From positions 124,001 through 188,000 of the forward strand of contig JACVCH010000004.1 in assembly GCA_016742175.1 (NCBI GenBank): a DNA stretch of 64,000 nucleotides, given 5' to 3'. Under the pieces are notes generated by a model that made no database searches, was not told where the DNA came from, and saw only the letters and a program-made list of their open reading frames with translations. This document shows positions 42,823-51,265 of the stretch, piece by piece (the first letter of the stretch is position 1; the number at the start of each line of letters is the position of its first letter). The translations under genes were made by a program, and so were the position numbers. The stretch comes from Rhizobiaceae bacterium (GTDB lineage Bacteria; Pseudomonadota; Alphaproteobacteria; Rhizobiales; Rhizobiaceae).

Positions 42823-43974
42823 TCAGCCGCGAAACCAGGCGAGGACGGTCGCGATGACCTTGTCCTGCTCGGCATCGGTCAGATGGGTCGAGCAGGGCAG
42901 CGTCACGACGCCCGGCCAGAGCGCATCGGTGACCGGCATCGCCGTGCGGGGCGCGTCGGCATAGGGCTTCTGATCGTGCATCGGCTTCCAGAACGGGCGG
43001 GCGTCGATGCCCTCCTCGCGAAGATGCGTGCGCAGCGCGCGACTCTTCTCGCCCGCGCCCTCGCCATGGAAGGCAAAGCCGGAGAACCAGGCCGGGCTTT
43101 GCGCCCATTCGGGATCAGGAAAGCGACCGATGCCGTTCAAGCCGCGGAAGGCGTCCTCGTAGCGTGCGGCGATGCGGCGCTTGGCGGCGACGAATTCGTC
43201 GAGGCGCTCCATCTGCGCGCAGCCGACGGCCGCCTGCAGGTTGGTCATGCGGTAGTTGAAGGCGACGACGTCGTGGTCGTAGTCCGCACCGACGCGGCCG
43301 GTCGTCGTCAGGTGGCGGAAATGGGCGAGCAACGCCTCGTCGTCGCCCGCCACCGCGCCGCCACCGCCGGCCGTCGTCGTCTTGTTGCCGTTGAAGGAAT
43401 ACATCGTCAAATCCGCGCCGAGCGCCCCGGACATGCGTCCCTTGTAGAGAGCGCCGAGCGCCGCCGCGCCGTCGACGACGACTTTCAATCCATATTCGCG
43501 CGTAAGCCCGACGATCGCGTCCATGTCGACCGGAATGCCAAGCGTGAAGACGGGGAGGATGGCGGAGACGCGGCGGCCGGTCGCGACATGGAAAAGCTCG
43601 CCGCCGCGCCGCTCGGTCGCGCCCGCCAGTTCCTGTGCCATCAGCTTCGGGTCGAGCGTCCAGCTCGACGGGTCGACGTCGAACAGCCAGGGGGTCGCGC
43701 CGGCATGCGAGGTGGCATTGGCCGAGGCGATGAAGGTCAGCGACGGGCAGATGACGAGGTCGTCGCGCCTGACGCCGACGGCGACTAGGGCGGCGTGGAG
43801 GGCCGTCGTCCCGGCGGACGTCGCGACCGCGCCGGCCGTTCCGGCAGCCTCGGCAACCATCTTCTCGAAGCGAGTGACGAAGGGGCCGATCGTCGAGACG
43901 AAGGTCGACGAGACGCATTCGGCGAGATACTTGCCCTCATTGCCGGAAATGTTCGGGACGCAAAGCGGGATCAT
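42823..43974 (-). CDS. LegC-like nucleotide-sugar aminotransferase
   Basis: A 383-residue PLP-dependent aminotransferase of the DegT group, subtype LegC: IPLCVPNISGNEGKYLAEC at the start, FVSTIGPFVTRFE, and SFNGNKTTTAGGGG with the Schiff-base lysine. LegC aminates the 4-keto group of the dehydratase product in the legionaminic pathway. It is the partner of the LegG-like gene and the dehydratase at 15754-16980. The start at 43974 has GAAGAG upstream and gives the conserved N-terminus; the frame extends further upstream without family resemblance. Confidence 0.87.
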   Translation of the reverse strand: MIPLCVPNISGNEGKYLAECVSSTFVSTIGPFVTRFEKMVAEAAGTAGAVATSAGTTALHAALVAVGVRRDDLVICPSLTFIASANATSHAGATPWLFDVDPSSWTLDPKLMAQELAGATERRGGELFHVATGRRVSAILPVFTLGIPVDMDAIVGLTREYGLKVVVDGAAALGALYKGRMSGALGADLTMYSFNGNKTTTAGGGGAVAGDDEALLAHFRHLTTTGRVGADYDHDVVAFNYRMTNLQAAVGCAQMERLDEFVAAKRRIAARYEDAFRGLNGIGRFPDPEWAQSPAWFSGFAFHGEGAGEKSRALRTHLREEGIDARPFWKPMHDQKPYADAPRTAMPVTDALWPGVVTLPCSTHLTDAEQDKVIATVLAWFRG

Positions 43975-44094
43975 GCGGGGCTCTTCGGATTGTGGGGTCG
44001 TGTCCGCTTTAGAGCATCGGGCGGCAAAACGGAATCGGGATTCGGACCTTGTCCGCCGCCTCGCCATTGGACCAGCGCGGCGTGCGGCGGCGCC

Positions 44095-44655
44095 TCAGTT
44101 CGTGCGGACCCGGTCGCCGCTGCCGGCGCGCTGGAAGACCGTGCGGTAGATCAGGTGCAGGTCGCCCATGAACGATCGGTTCGCCAGATATTCGGCGTCC
44201 TTTTCGGCGAGGCGGACGGGATCCGACATGTCGATGTCGTTGACCTGCGCCAGGCCGGTGATTCCCGGCAGGATCGTCAGGACGCCGTGTTGCCGGCGCT
44301 CCTCGATCAACTGGGTCTGCGAGGGCAGGCAGGGGCGCGGGCCGACGAAGCTCATCTCGCCGCGGACGATGTTCCAGAGCTGGGGAAGCTCGTCGAGCTT
44401 GGTGCGGCGCAGGCGGGCGCCGAGCATGGTGATGTGCGCGCTGGAGGCATGATGGGTGGGCACGTTCGGCGCGTTGGCCGCCATGGTGCGCAGCTTGTGG
44501 CAGCGAAACAGCCGGCCATCCAGCCCGACGCGGTCCTGCGAGAAGATGGCCGGGCCATCCGATTCCCGCCGGATCAGGATCGCGAGGATGCCGATGACGG
44601 GAGCCGCGAAAAGGAGGCCGACCAGTGCGGCCGAAAGATCGAAAAGTCTCTTCAT
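44095..44655 (-). CDS. Short undecaprenyl-phosphate sugar transferase (WreU/PglC-like)
   Basis: A 186-residue monotopic phosphoglycosyl transferase: one N-terminal membrane-inserting segment (about 5-28) followed by the catalytic domain with KLRTM, RRTKLDELPQLWNI, VGPRPCLPSQ and GITGLAQV. It lacks the extra N-terminal helices of WbaP/WcaJ, as in PglC and rhizobial WreU. It starts the repeat unit by moving a sugar-1-phosphate onto undecaprenyl phosphate. The directly upstream WbpM-like dehydratase and the QuiNAc reductase gene suggest D-QuiNAc as first sugar. Confidence 0.87.
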   Translation of the reverse strand: MKRLFDLSAALVGLLFAAPVIGILAILIRRESDGPAIFSQDRVGLDGRLFRCHKLRTMAANAPNVPTHHASSAHITMLGARLRRTKLDELPQLWNIVRGEMSFVGPRPCLPSQTQLIEERRQHGVLTILPGITGLAQVNDIDMSDPVRLAEKDAEYLANRSFMGDLHLIYRTVFQRAGSGDRVRTN

Positions 44656-44657
44656 GG

Positions 44658-46613
44658 TCAGATCGAGCGCACTTCGATGGCGCGGACGGCCTCTGCGTCT
44701 TCGTCGCTATCGGGCACGGAGTTCCTGTATTCCGGTACGATGTTACGCAAGAGTTCGAGGACGCGCGTCTCGTCCTCGGCAAGGACGGCCGCTTCGATGC
44801 CGCCGAGCGTGCGCATCAGGAAGGCGCGGTCGACGACGCGGGGATTGGCGACGACGTAGCCCTCATTGGTCTTGGCGTCCTGCACCTCACTCGGATCGAA
44901 CAGCTCCTCGTAGAGCTTTTCGCCCGGGCGCAGGCCGGAAAAGACGATCTCGATGTCGATGTTCGGCTTGAAGCCGGCAAGCTGGATCATGCGTTCGGCA
45001 AGGTCGACGATGCGGACCGGATTGCCCATGTCGAGGACGGTGATCTTGCCGCGTTCGAGCTGGTTATGAAGGCCGTGGGCGGTGGCATGAAGGACGAGGC
45101 GCACCGCCTCCGGAATGGTCATGAAATAGCGTACGATGTTTGGATGGGTGACCGTGATGGGCCCGCCGGCGGCGATCTGCTCGCGAAAGCGGGGCACGAC
45201 CGAGCCGTTCGAACCGAGCACGTTGCCGAAACGCACCGTCTTGAAGCGCGTCGTCTCCGACGACAGGTCCATTGTCTGGCAATAGGCCTCGGCTGCGCGC
45301 TTGGTCGCGCCCATGACATTGGTCGGGTTCACCGCCTTGTCGGTCGAGATCATGATGAAGGTCGAGACGCCGTTTTCCAGCGCCGCATCGACGACGTTGC
45401 GGGTGCCCAGCACGTTGGTCTTGATGCCCTCGACCGGGTTTTCCTCCACGAGCGGAACGTGCTTCAGCGCGGCGGCGTGGAAGACGACGTCGGGTAGGCA
45501 TTGCGCAAAGAGGTCGCGCAGGCGCGTCTTGTCGCGCACGCTCACCAGCCGCGTGATGACGTCCAGATCGGGGTAGGTTTCCCGGATCTCCTTGTCGAGC
45601 ATGTAGGTGTTGTATTCGGAATTGTCGGTCAGCACGAGCTGGCGCGGGCCGAACTGGGCGATCTGGCGCACGAGCTCGGAGCCGATGGAGCCGCCCGCGC
45701 CGGTCGCCAGCACGCAGCGTCCCGCGATGAGGGCGGCGACGCCGTTGATGTCGGTCTCGACCTCGGCGCGGCCCAGAAGGTCGCGCAGCTCGATCGGCCT
45801 GGGGTCGATCAGGGTCGCGCTGGTCAGCGCCGCAGTGTCCGTGAGGTCCGGAATGCGGGTGACCTTGAGGCCGGCGGCCGTCGCCTGCTGGACGATCTCG
45901 CTCAGGCGTTGCCGGCTCGGCGAGGATTCGGCGATGACCAGTTCGGTCAGCGCGATGCCGTTCTTGTCGAAGCGGTCGATGACCGCCTGCAGGTCGCCGA
46001 GGCTGCCGACGACCTTCACGCCCTGCACGGACTCGGTCCGCGAGGTGTCCGCCGAATCGAGGATGCCGGCGACGTAGAGCATTGGATTGCGACTGCGCCG
46101 CCACGCACGGATGAAGCTTTCGGCCGTGTTGGTGAAACCGAGGATCAGAACGTTTCGGGCGCCCTCCTCGCGCCTGCGGCCGCCGAGCGGGTTGAGAAGG
46201 TGACCTTCCACCGCGAGGCGATAGATCATGCGGGGCGTAACGAGCCCGGCGAGCAAGAGCAGGCCGCTGAGGACGATGACGCTGCGCGGCACGTTGCTGC
46301 CGCGCGAGACGAGGAACGCGCCGACCGTATAGAGGACCACCGTGGCGGCCACGGTCTTGATCAGGTTGAGGATGTCCGGCAGCGAGACGTAGCGCCACGT
46401 GCTGCGGTGGACGCCGAAGACGGCGATCATCACCGCGCAGATCGCCGCGAAGGCGAGCGCCTTTTCCGCGAGCGCCGGCACGAAGCGCAGATCCGTCGTC
46501 TCGTAGACGATCGCGTAGGCGCCGTAGAACGCGGCCCAGGCCATCGCGAGATCGAGCAGGATGCTCACCGCGCGCCAGGATGCCAACCGGAACCGTCGAC
46601 GGGAAAATGCCAT
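44658..46613 (-). CDS. WbpM/WreV-like membrane-bound UDP-GlcNAc 4,6-dehydratase
   Basis: A 651-residue inner-membrane enzyme. Four helices lie in the first 130 residues; a CoA-binding-like Rossmann part (about 150-290) precedes the SDR domain with GAGGSIGSEL (305-314) and the ISTDKAVNPTNVMGATKR segment with the Met-Lys active-site pair of WbpM. It converts UDP-GlcNAc to UDP-4-keto-6-deoxy-GlcNAc. The reductase encoded divergently at 46880 would finish UDP-D-QuiNAc. The ATG at 46613 gives the normal N-terminus; it is followed after two bases by the initiating transferase gene. Confidence 0.9.
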   Translation of the reverse strand: MAFSRRRFRLASWRAVSILLDLAMAWAAFYGAYAIVYETTDLRFVPALAEKALAFAAICAVMIAVFGVHRSTWRYVSLPDILNLIKTVAATVVLYTVGAFLVSRGSNVPRSVIVLSGLLLLAGLVTPRMIYRLAVEGHLLNPLGGRRREEGARNVLILGFTNTAESFIRAWRRSRNPMLYVAGILDSADTSRTESVQGVKVVGSLGDLQAVIDRFDKNGIALTELVIAESSPSRQRLSEIVQQATAAGLKVTRIPDLTDTAALTSATLIDPRPIELRDLLGRAEVETDINGVAALIAGRCVLATGAGGSIGSELVRQIAQFGPRQLVLTDNSEYNTYMLDKEIRETYPDLDVITRLVSVRDKTRLRDLFAQCLPDVVFHAAALKHVPLVEENPVEGIKTNVLGTRNVVDAALENGVSTFIMISTDKAVNPTNVMGATKRAAEAYCQTMDLSSETTRFKTVRFGNVLGSNGSVVPRFREQIAAGGPITVTHPNIVRYFMTIPEAVRLVLHATAHGLHNQLERGKITVLDMGNPVRIVDLAERMIQLAGFKPNIDIEIVFSGLRPGEKLYEELFDPSEVQDAKTNEGYVVANPRVVDRAFLMRTLGGIEAAVLAEDETRVLELLRNIVPEYRNSVPDSDEDAEAVRAIEVRSI

Positions 46614-46879
46614 TGCTGCGTTCGCTACCCTTCGCCTCGGCCACAAGCGGCCCGGCCGCGTGCCAATACATCCTCGGTTGCCGTGCGGCAACTCTCCACC
46701 GCCGGCAACACCACAATCCGTGCATGAGAGCAATGATCCCGACTGCCGCATGATTTTGTCGTTTTGACGCCGAGAGGGCGCCACGACGCATCTTTTCGCG
46801 GCGCCTCGGCTTTCGATCGCAGGCCAAACTTACTAGGGTCCGCGCCTGAACCGGCGTGGACGAAGAGGGCGGAGACAAG
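46614..46879. promoter_or_regulatory. Divergent intergenic region, wbpM-like / QuiNAc reductase
   Basis: This 266-base region holds no convincing gene and separates two halves of the same UDP-QuiNAc pathway, so it should carry both promoters. Two GGCGCC palindromes about 30 bases apart (around 46775-46810) are the only repeat seen; they may form a weak hairpin. No clear -35/-10 pair could be fixed. Confidence 0.4.
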
Positions 46880-47812
46880 ATGCAAAAGGTGCTGTTGACG
46901 GGATCGACCGGCTTCGTCGGAAGGAAGGTTTCGGGCAGGCTGGCAGCGGCCGGATACGCGGTGCGCAAGGCCGTGCGGCGGCCCGGTGCTGACGGCGACC
47001 TTGCCGTGGTGGGCTCCATCGGGCCGGGAACGGACTGGAGCGCGGCGCTCGACGGATGCGCGGCCGTCGTCCACCTCGCCGGCCGCACGCCGGGCGGCGC
47101 CGTGTCGGCCGACGAATTCACAACCGTCAACGACCAGGGAGCGGCGCGGCTCGCCGAACAGGCCCGCCAGGCGGGTGTCGAGACGCTCGTCCTGATGTCG
47201 AGCATCTTCGCTGTGACGGAGAATGCGAGCGAAGCTGTCGTCGACGACAGGTCGGCATCGCGCGCGGCACTCCCCTACGGCCGCTCCAAGCTTGCCGCGG
47301 AAGCGCATGTCGCCGCCTTCGCCGGCGAGGGCCGGGCCGGCATCGCATTGCGCCCGCCGCTCGTCTACGGCGCGGCGGCGACCGGCAACTGGGCGCTCCT
47401 ACAGAAGCTCGCCGCCACCGGCCTGCCGCTTCCGTTCGGCGCCGCGCGCAACCGCCGCACCATGATTTCGGTCGACAATCTGGCGGACGCCGTCGTGGCG
47501 GCCCTGCGCGGCGCGGCGCCGGCAAAGAGCGGCGCCTACGCCGTCGCCGATGGCGAAAGCCTCAGCCTGGCGGAAATCCTGGCCTGCCTGTGCGAGGGAA
47601 TGGGCAAGCCGGCACGGCTGGTGCCCGTTCCCGCCACCTTGATGGCGACGCCGCTGAAGCTTGCCGGGCGCGGCGCGATGGCGCAGAGCCTTCTCGGCAA
47701 TCTGGAGGTCGACGCCGCGCGGTTCCGCACGGCGTTCGACTGGTCGCCAGCGGAAAGCGCGCGCGAGGCGATCCGCCGCTCCGGCCGCGAGTTCGCCGCT
47801 ATTCGACGGTGA
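46880..47812 (+). CDS. WbpV/WreQ-like UDP-4-keto-6-deoxy-GlcNAc reductase
   Basis: A 310-residue SDR. NAD loop LTGSTGFVGRKV (5-16), active site YGRSKLAAE with Tyr and Lys, and the GLPLPFGAARNRRTMISVDN segment, which resembles WbpV-type enzymes. WbpV and WreQ reduce the 4-keto group left by WbpM-type dehydratases to give UDP-D-QuiNAc. The start at 46880 follows GGAGA by five bases; an upstream GTG at 46856 is less likely. Its last 14 bases overlap the end of glmS, which is on the other strand. Confidence 0.83.
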   Translation: MQKVLLTGSTGFVGRKVSGRLAAAGYAVRKAVRRPGADGDLAVVGSIGPGTDWSAALDGCAAVVHLAGRTPGGAVSADEFTTVNDQGAARLAEQARQAGVETLVLMSSIFAVTENASEAVVDDRSASRAALPYGRSKLAAEAHVAAFAGEGRAGIALRPPLVYGAAATGNWALLQKLAATGLPLPFGAARNRRTMISVDNLADAVVAALRGAAPAKSGAYAVADGESLSLAEILACLCEGMGKPARLVPVPATLMATPLKLAGRGAMAQSLLGNLEVDAARFRTAFDWSPAESAREAIRRSGREFAAIRR

Positions 47813-49622
47813 CGGACTTCGCCAGATTGCGCGGCTGGTCGACGTCGGTGCCCTTCAGCACGGCCGTATGGTAGGCGAGCATCTGCAGCGGCACGGCGAA
47901 GACGAGCGGCGCGAGAAGCTCGGGCGCGGTCGGCACGACGATGGTCTCCAGCGTCTCGATGCCGGCCTTCTCGGCGCCCTTCTCGTCGGTGATCAAAATG
48001 ATCCTGCCGCCGCGCGCCGCCACTTCCTGCATGTTCGACACGGTCTTTTCGAAGACGCGGTCGTGTGGCGCGACGACGATGACGGGCATGTCCTCGTCGA
48101 TGAGCGCGATGGGCCCATGCTTCAGTTCGCCCGCCGCATAACCTTCGGCGTGGATGTAGGAGATTTCCTTCAGCTTCAGCGCGCCTTCGACGGCCAGCGG
48201 GTAGCTGGTGTCGCGGCCGAGATAGAGCGCGTGGCGCGCGTGCTGGAGTTCGCGCGCCACCGTCTCGACCTGCTCGACCACCTTGAGCGCCGAGTTGATG
48301 TAGCGCGGGGCCTCGGCGAGCTGGCGCACCAGCCGCGCCTCTTCGGCGCCGTCGATCGTGCCGCGCTGGACGCCGGCGCGCACCGCGAGCGAGGCGAGGA
48401 CGGCGAGCTGGCAGGTGAACGCCTTGGTCGAGGCGACGCCGATCTCGGGGCCGGCCAGCGTCGGGAAGGTGCCGTCGGATTCGCGCGCGATGGTCGATTC
48501 GCGGACATTGACGAGCGCGCCGATCTTCATGCCGACCTGGCGGCAGTAGCGCAGCGAGGCGAGCGTGTCGGCGGTCTCGCCCGACTGCGAGATGAACAGC
48601 GCCGCGTCCTTTGCCGCCAGCGGCATCTCGCGGTAGCGGAACTCGGAGGCGATATCGATGTCGACCGGCAGGCGCGCATGGCGCTCGAACCAGTATTTGC
48701 CGACGACGCCGGCAAGGTAGGCCGTGCCGCAGGCCGAAATGGCGAGGCGGTCGATGGACGAGAAATCGAACGGCGCGGCCATGTCGCGCGTGCGGCCGGT
48801 GGAGAAGTCGAGATAATGCGCGAGGGTGTGGGAGACGACCTCCGGCTGCTCGAAGATCTCCTTCTCCATGAAGTGGCGGTAGTTGCCCTTGTCGACGACG
48901 TGCGCCGCATTGGCCGCCTGGCGCTGCTCGCGGGTGACGGCGTTGCCGTCGGCGTCGAAGACCGCGAAGCTGCCGCGGCGCACCACGGCCCAGTCGCCGT
49001 CCTCCAGATAGGTCACCGCATTGGTGAAGGGCGAAAGCGCGATGGCGTCGGAGCCGAGGAACATCTCGCCCTCGCCGTGGCCGATGGCGAGCGGCGGGCC
49101 GTTACGCGCGCCGACGATCAGGTCGGCATCGTCGGCGAACATGATGGCGAGCGCGAAGGCGCCTTCGAGCCGCTTGATCGCGGCATGGGCGGCCTCGACC
49201 GCGCCGGCGCCGTTCTTCATGCCATGGGCGACGAGGTGGGCGACGACTTCCGTGTCGGTCTGCGAGGCGAAATCATAGCCGTCGCGCTTCAGTTCCTCGC
49301 GCAGCTCCGCGAAATTCTCGATGATGCCGTTATGGACCACGGCGACGCCGGCGGAAAAATGCGGGTGCGCGTTGGTCTCGTTCGGCACGCCGTGCGTGGC
49401 CCAGCGCGTGTGGCCGATGCCGATCGTGCCGTCGAGCGGGCTGTCCTGGAGCCGGCGCTCCAGATTGACGAGCTTGCCCTCGGCGCGCCGGCGGTCGAGC
49501 CCGGAATCGGACAGCGTCGCCACGCCAGCGGAATCGTAGCCGCGATATTCGAGGCGCTTGAGCGCATCCACGATCAGGGGGGCGACGGGGCGAACGCCCA
49601 CGATTCCAACGATACCGCACAT
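47799..49622 (-). CDS. glmS: Glutamine-fructose-6-phosphate aminotransferase
   Basis: A 607-residue enzyme of full length. The N-terminal glutaminase domain starts MCGIVGIVG with the nucleophile cysteine at position 2; two SIS domains follow, with the ISQSGETADTLA loop and the C-terminal NLAKSVTVE end seen in almost all GlmS. It makes glucosamine-6-phosphate, the source of UDP-GlcNAc for the five amino-sugar routes in this locus. Whether this is the only glmS of the genome cannot be judged; its position among polysaccharide genes suggests dedicated supply or a shared single copy. Confidence 0.96.
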   Translation of the reverse strand: MCGIVGIVGVRPVAPLIVDALKRLEYRGYDSAGVATLSDSGLDRRRAEGKLVNLERRLQDSPLDGTIGIGHTRWATHGVPNETNAHPHFSAGVAVVHNGIIENFAELREELKRDGYDFASQTDTEVVAHLVAHGMKNGAGAVEAAHAAIKRLEGAFALAIMFADDADLIVGARNGPPLAIGHGEGEMFLGSDAIALSPFTNAVTYLEDGDWAVVRRGSFAVFDADGNAVTREQRQAANAAHVVDKGNYRHFMEKEIFEQPEVVSHTLAHYLDFSTGRTRDMAAPFDFSSIDRLAISACGTAYLAGVVGKYWFERHARLPVDIDIASEFRYREMPLAAKDAALFISQSGETADTLASLRYCRQVGMKIGALVNVRESTIARESDGTFPTLAGPEIGVASTKAFTCQLAVLASLAVRAGVQRGTIDGAEEARLVRQLAEAPRYINSALKVVEQVETVARELQHARHALYLGRDTSYPLAVEGALKLKEISYIHAEGYAAGELKHGPIALIDEDMPVIVVAPHDRVFEKTVSNMQEVAARGGRIILITDEKGAEKAGIETLETIVVPTAPELLAPLVFAVPLQMLAYHTAVLKGTDVDQPRNLAKSVTVE

Positions 49623-49725
49623 ATCAGGACCTCATCGGGGAAGTGCCGCCCCGCGCGGCGGCATCCGTTTCGGGTGAAGCTGCATTGCGACGTCGATAAC
49701 AGGCATGGGATCGCGCAGCATGATG

Positions 49726-49762
49726 TTGCGGCGGCCATAGCATTGCGGTTTTGCCGCCGCAA
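49726..49762. terminator. Perfect 10-bp inverted repeat downstream of phosphomannomutase gene
   Basis: TTGCGGCGGC at 49726-49735 and its exact complement GCCGCCGCAA at 49753-49762 are separated by 17 bases. The pair lies 19 bases after the leftward phosphomannomutase gene and before glmS. It can form a strong G+C-rich hairpin, but no T run follows on the relevant strand, so it is either a weak terminator or an RNA-stabilising element between the two genes. Confidence 0.45.
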
Positions 49763-49780
49763 GGCTGGCGACCCGGCGCG

Positions 49781-51145
49781 TCAGGCGCGATGGTCCCGGA
49801 TCATCGCCTCGACGACCGCCTGCCTGTCGGCGAGAAGCGCGACGTCGCCGCGCGTCTCCAGGTTGAGGCGCAGAAGCGGCTCGGTGTTCGACGCGCGCAG
49901 GTTCAAGCGCCAGTCGTCGAACTCCATCGACAGCCCGTCCAGCCAGTCGGTCGCACGCGCCTTGCCCGCCAGATTGTCGGCGATGCGCTTTTGCACCTCG
50001 CGGCTGTCGGCAACGGTGAAATTGATCTCGCCCGAACAGGGAAAGGCCGCGATGCGGTCGGCGAGAAGGTCGGCCAGCGTCATGTCGCGGGCGGAAAGCT
50101 CCGCGACGACGGCGAGCCAGGCCAGCATGCCGGAATCGCAATAGGCGAAATCGCGGAAATAGTGATGCGCGCTCATCTCGCCGCCATAGACCGCGTCCTC
50201 CTCGCGCATCTTCTGCTTGAAGAAGGCGTGGCCGGTCGGGCACGCCTTCGCCACCCCGCCCATCCGACCGACGATGTCGATCGTGTTCCAGCAGACGCGC
50301 GGATCGTAGATGATCGGCGAGCCGGGATGGTCGCGCAGCATGGTCGCCGCGATCATGCCGACGAGGTAGTAGCCTTCGACGAATTCGCCGCGATGGTCGT
50401 AGAGGAAGCAACGGTCGAAATCGCCATCCCAGGCGATGCCGAGATCGGCACCGGTCTCGCGCACGGCGGCGCTCGCACGCAGGCGCTTCTCCGGCAAGAG
50501 CGGGTTCGGGATGCCGTTCGGCAGGCGCGGGTCGGGCTCGTGGTCGACGCGCACGAACTCGAAGGGCAGATGCGGCTCCAGCATGTCGAGGACGGGGCCG
50601 GCGCAGCCGTTCCCGGCATGGACGACGATCTTCATCGGCCGCAGGGGCTTGGCCGTGACGGAGGAGAGCAGCCGGTCGACATAGGCCTGCCGCGGCAGGA
50701 TGTCGTGCAGGTGACCCCGGGCGGCGTAGTCCGGCACCGCCGGCAGCGGGATTTCGGAGAGGACGACGCTCTCGAGCGCGTCGAACGCGTTCTCGCGTGT
50801 CGCCGCGCGGGCGCCGGAGAGAACCATCTTGAGACCGTTATAGTCGGCCGGGTTGTGGCTCGCCGTGACCATCAGCCCGGCATCGGCGCCGCTTGCGGCG
50901 GTGTGGAAATAGACTTCCTCGGTGCCGCACATGCCGAGCGGCAGCACGTCGACGCCGACGTCCAGCAGCCCCTGCGCCAGCGCCAGGGCGAAGGCCGGGC
51001 TTTCCTGGCGCATGTCGTGGCCGACGACGACCGCGCGCGGGGAAAGCTCGCGCCCGACGGCCTTGCCGAAGCGATGCATGAAGGCGACGTCGATCTCCTG
51101 CGGGATGCGGCCGCGAATGTCGTATGCCTTGAACGGCGATCCCAC
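49781..51145 (-). CDS. manB: Phosphomannomutase/phosphoglucomutase
   Basis: A 454-residue alpha-D-phosphohexomutase. The phosphoserine loop is in VTASHNPADYNG, the metal-binding loop in WDGDFDRC, and the sugar-specificity region in GGEMSAHHYFRD; the last domain has LRASNTEPLLRLN for phosphate binding. It converts mannose-6-phosphate to mannose-1-phosphate for ManC, encoded divergently. No ATG fits; GTG at 51145 has GGAG seven bases upstream and is preferred over GTG at 51184. Glucose-1-phosphate for RmlA could also come from such an enzyme. Confidence 0.9.
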   Translation of the reverse strand: MGSPFKAYDIRGRIPQEIDVAFMHRFGKAVGRELSPRAVVVGHDMRQESPAFALALAQGLLDVGVDVLPLGMCGTEEVYFHTAASGADAGLMVTASHNPADYNGLKMVLSGARAATRENAFDALESVVLSEIPLPAVPDYAARGHLHDILPRQAYVDRLLSSVTAKPLRPMKIVVHAGNGCAGPVLDMLEPHLPFEFVRVDHEPDPRLPNGIPNPLLPEKRLRASAAVRETGADLGIAWDGDFDRCFLYDHRGEFVEGYYLVGMIAATMLRDHPGSPIIYDPRVCWNTIDIVGRMGGVAKACPTGHAFFKQKMREEDAVYGGEMSAHHYFRDFAYCDSGMLAWLAVVAELSARDMTLADLLADRIAAFPCSGEINFTVADSREVQKRIADNLAGKARATDWLDGLSMEFDDWRLNLRASNTEPLLRLNLETRGDVALLADRQAVVEAMIRDHRA

Positions 51146-51265
51146 TGGCAGACTCCACGGAAGACTTGATGGGGCAAGTTGCACAATTTGCGTTCACGAC
51201 ATGTAAATTCGACTTTGTCATGAATGCTCCCGGATAGAACCGGGAAAGACAGCGGGGACGCGGGA

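Noticed and set aside
45501-50144. Large forward open frames opposite the WbpM-like, GlmS and mutase genes
   Set aside because: Antisense frames of G+C-rich genes; the reverse strand holds complete, motif-rich enzymes.
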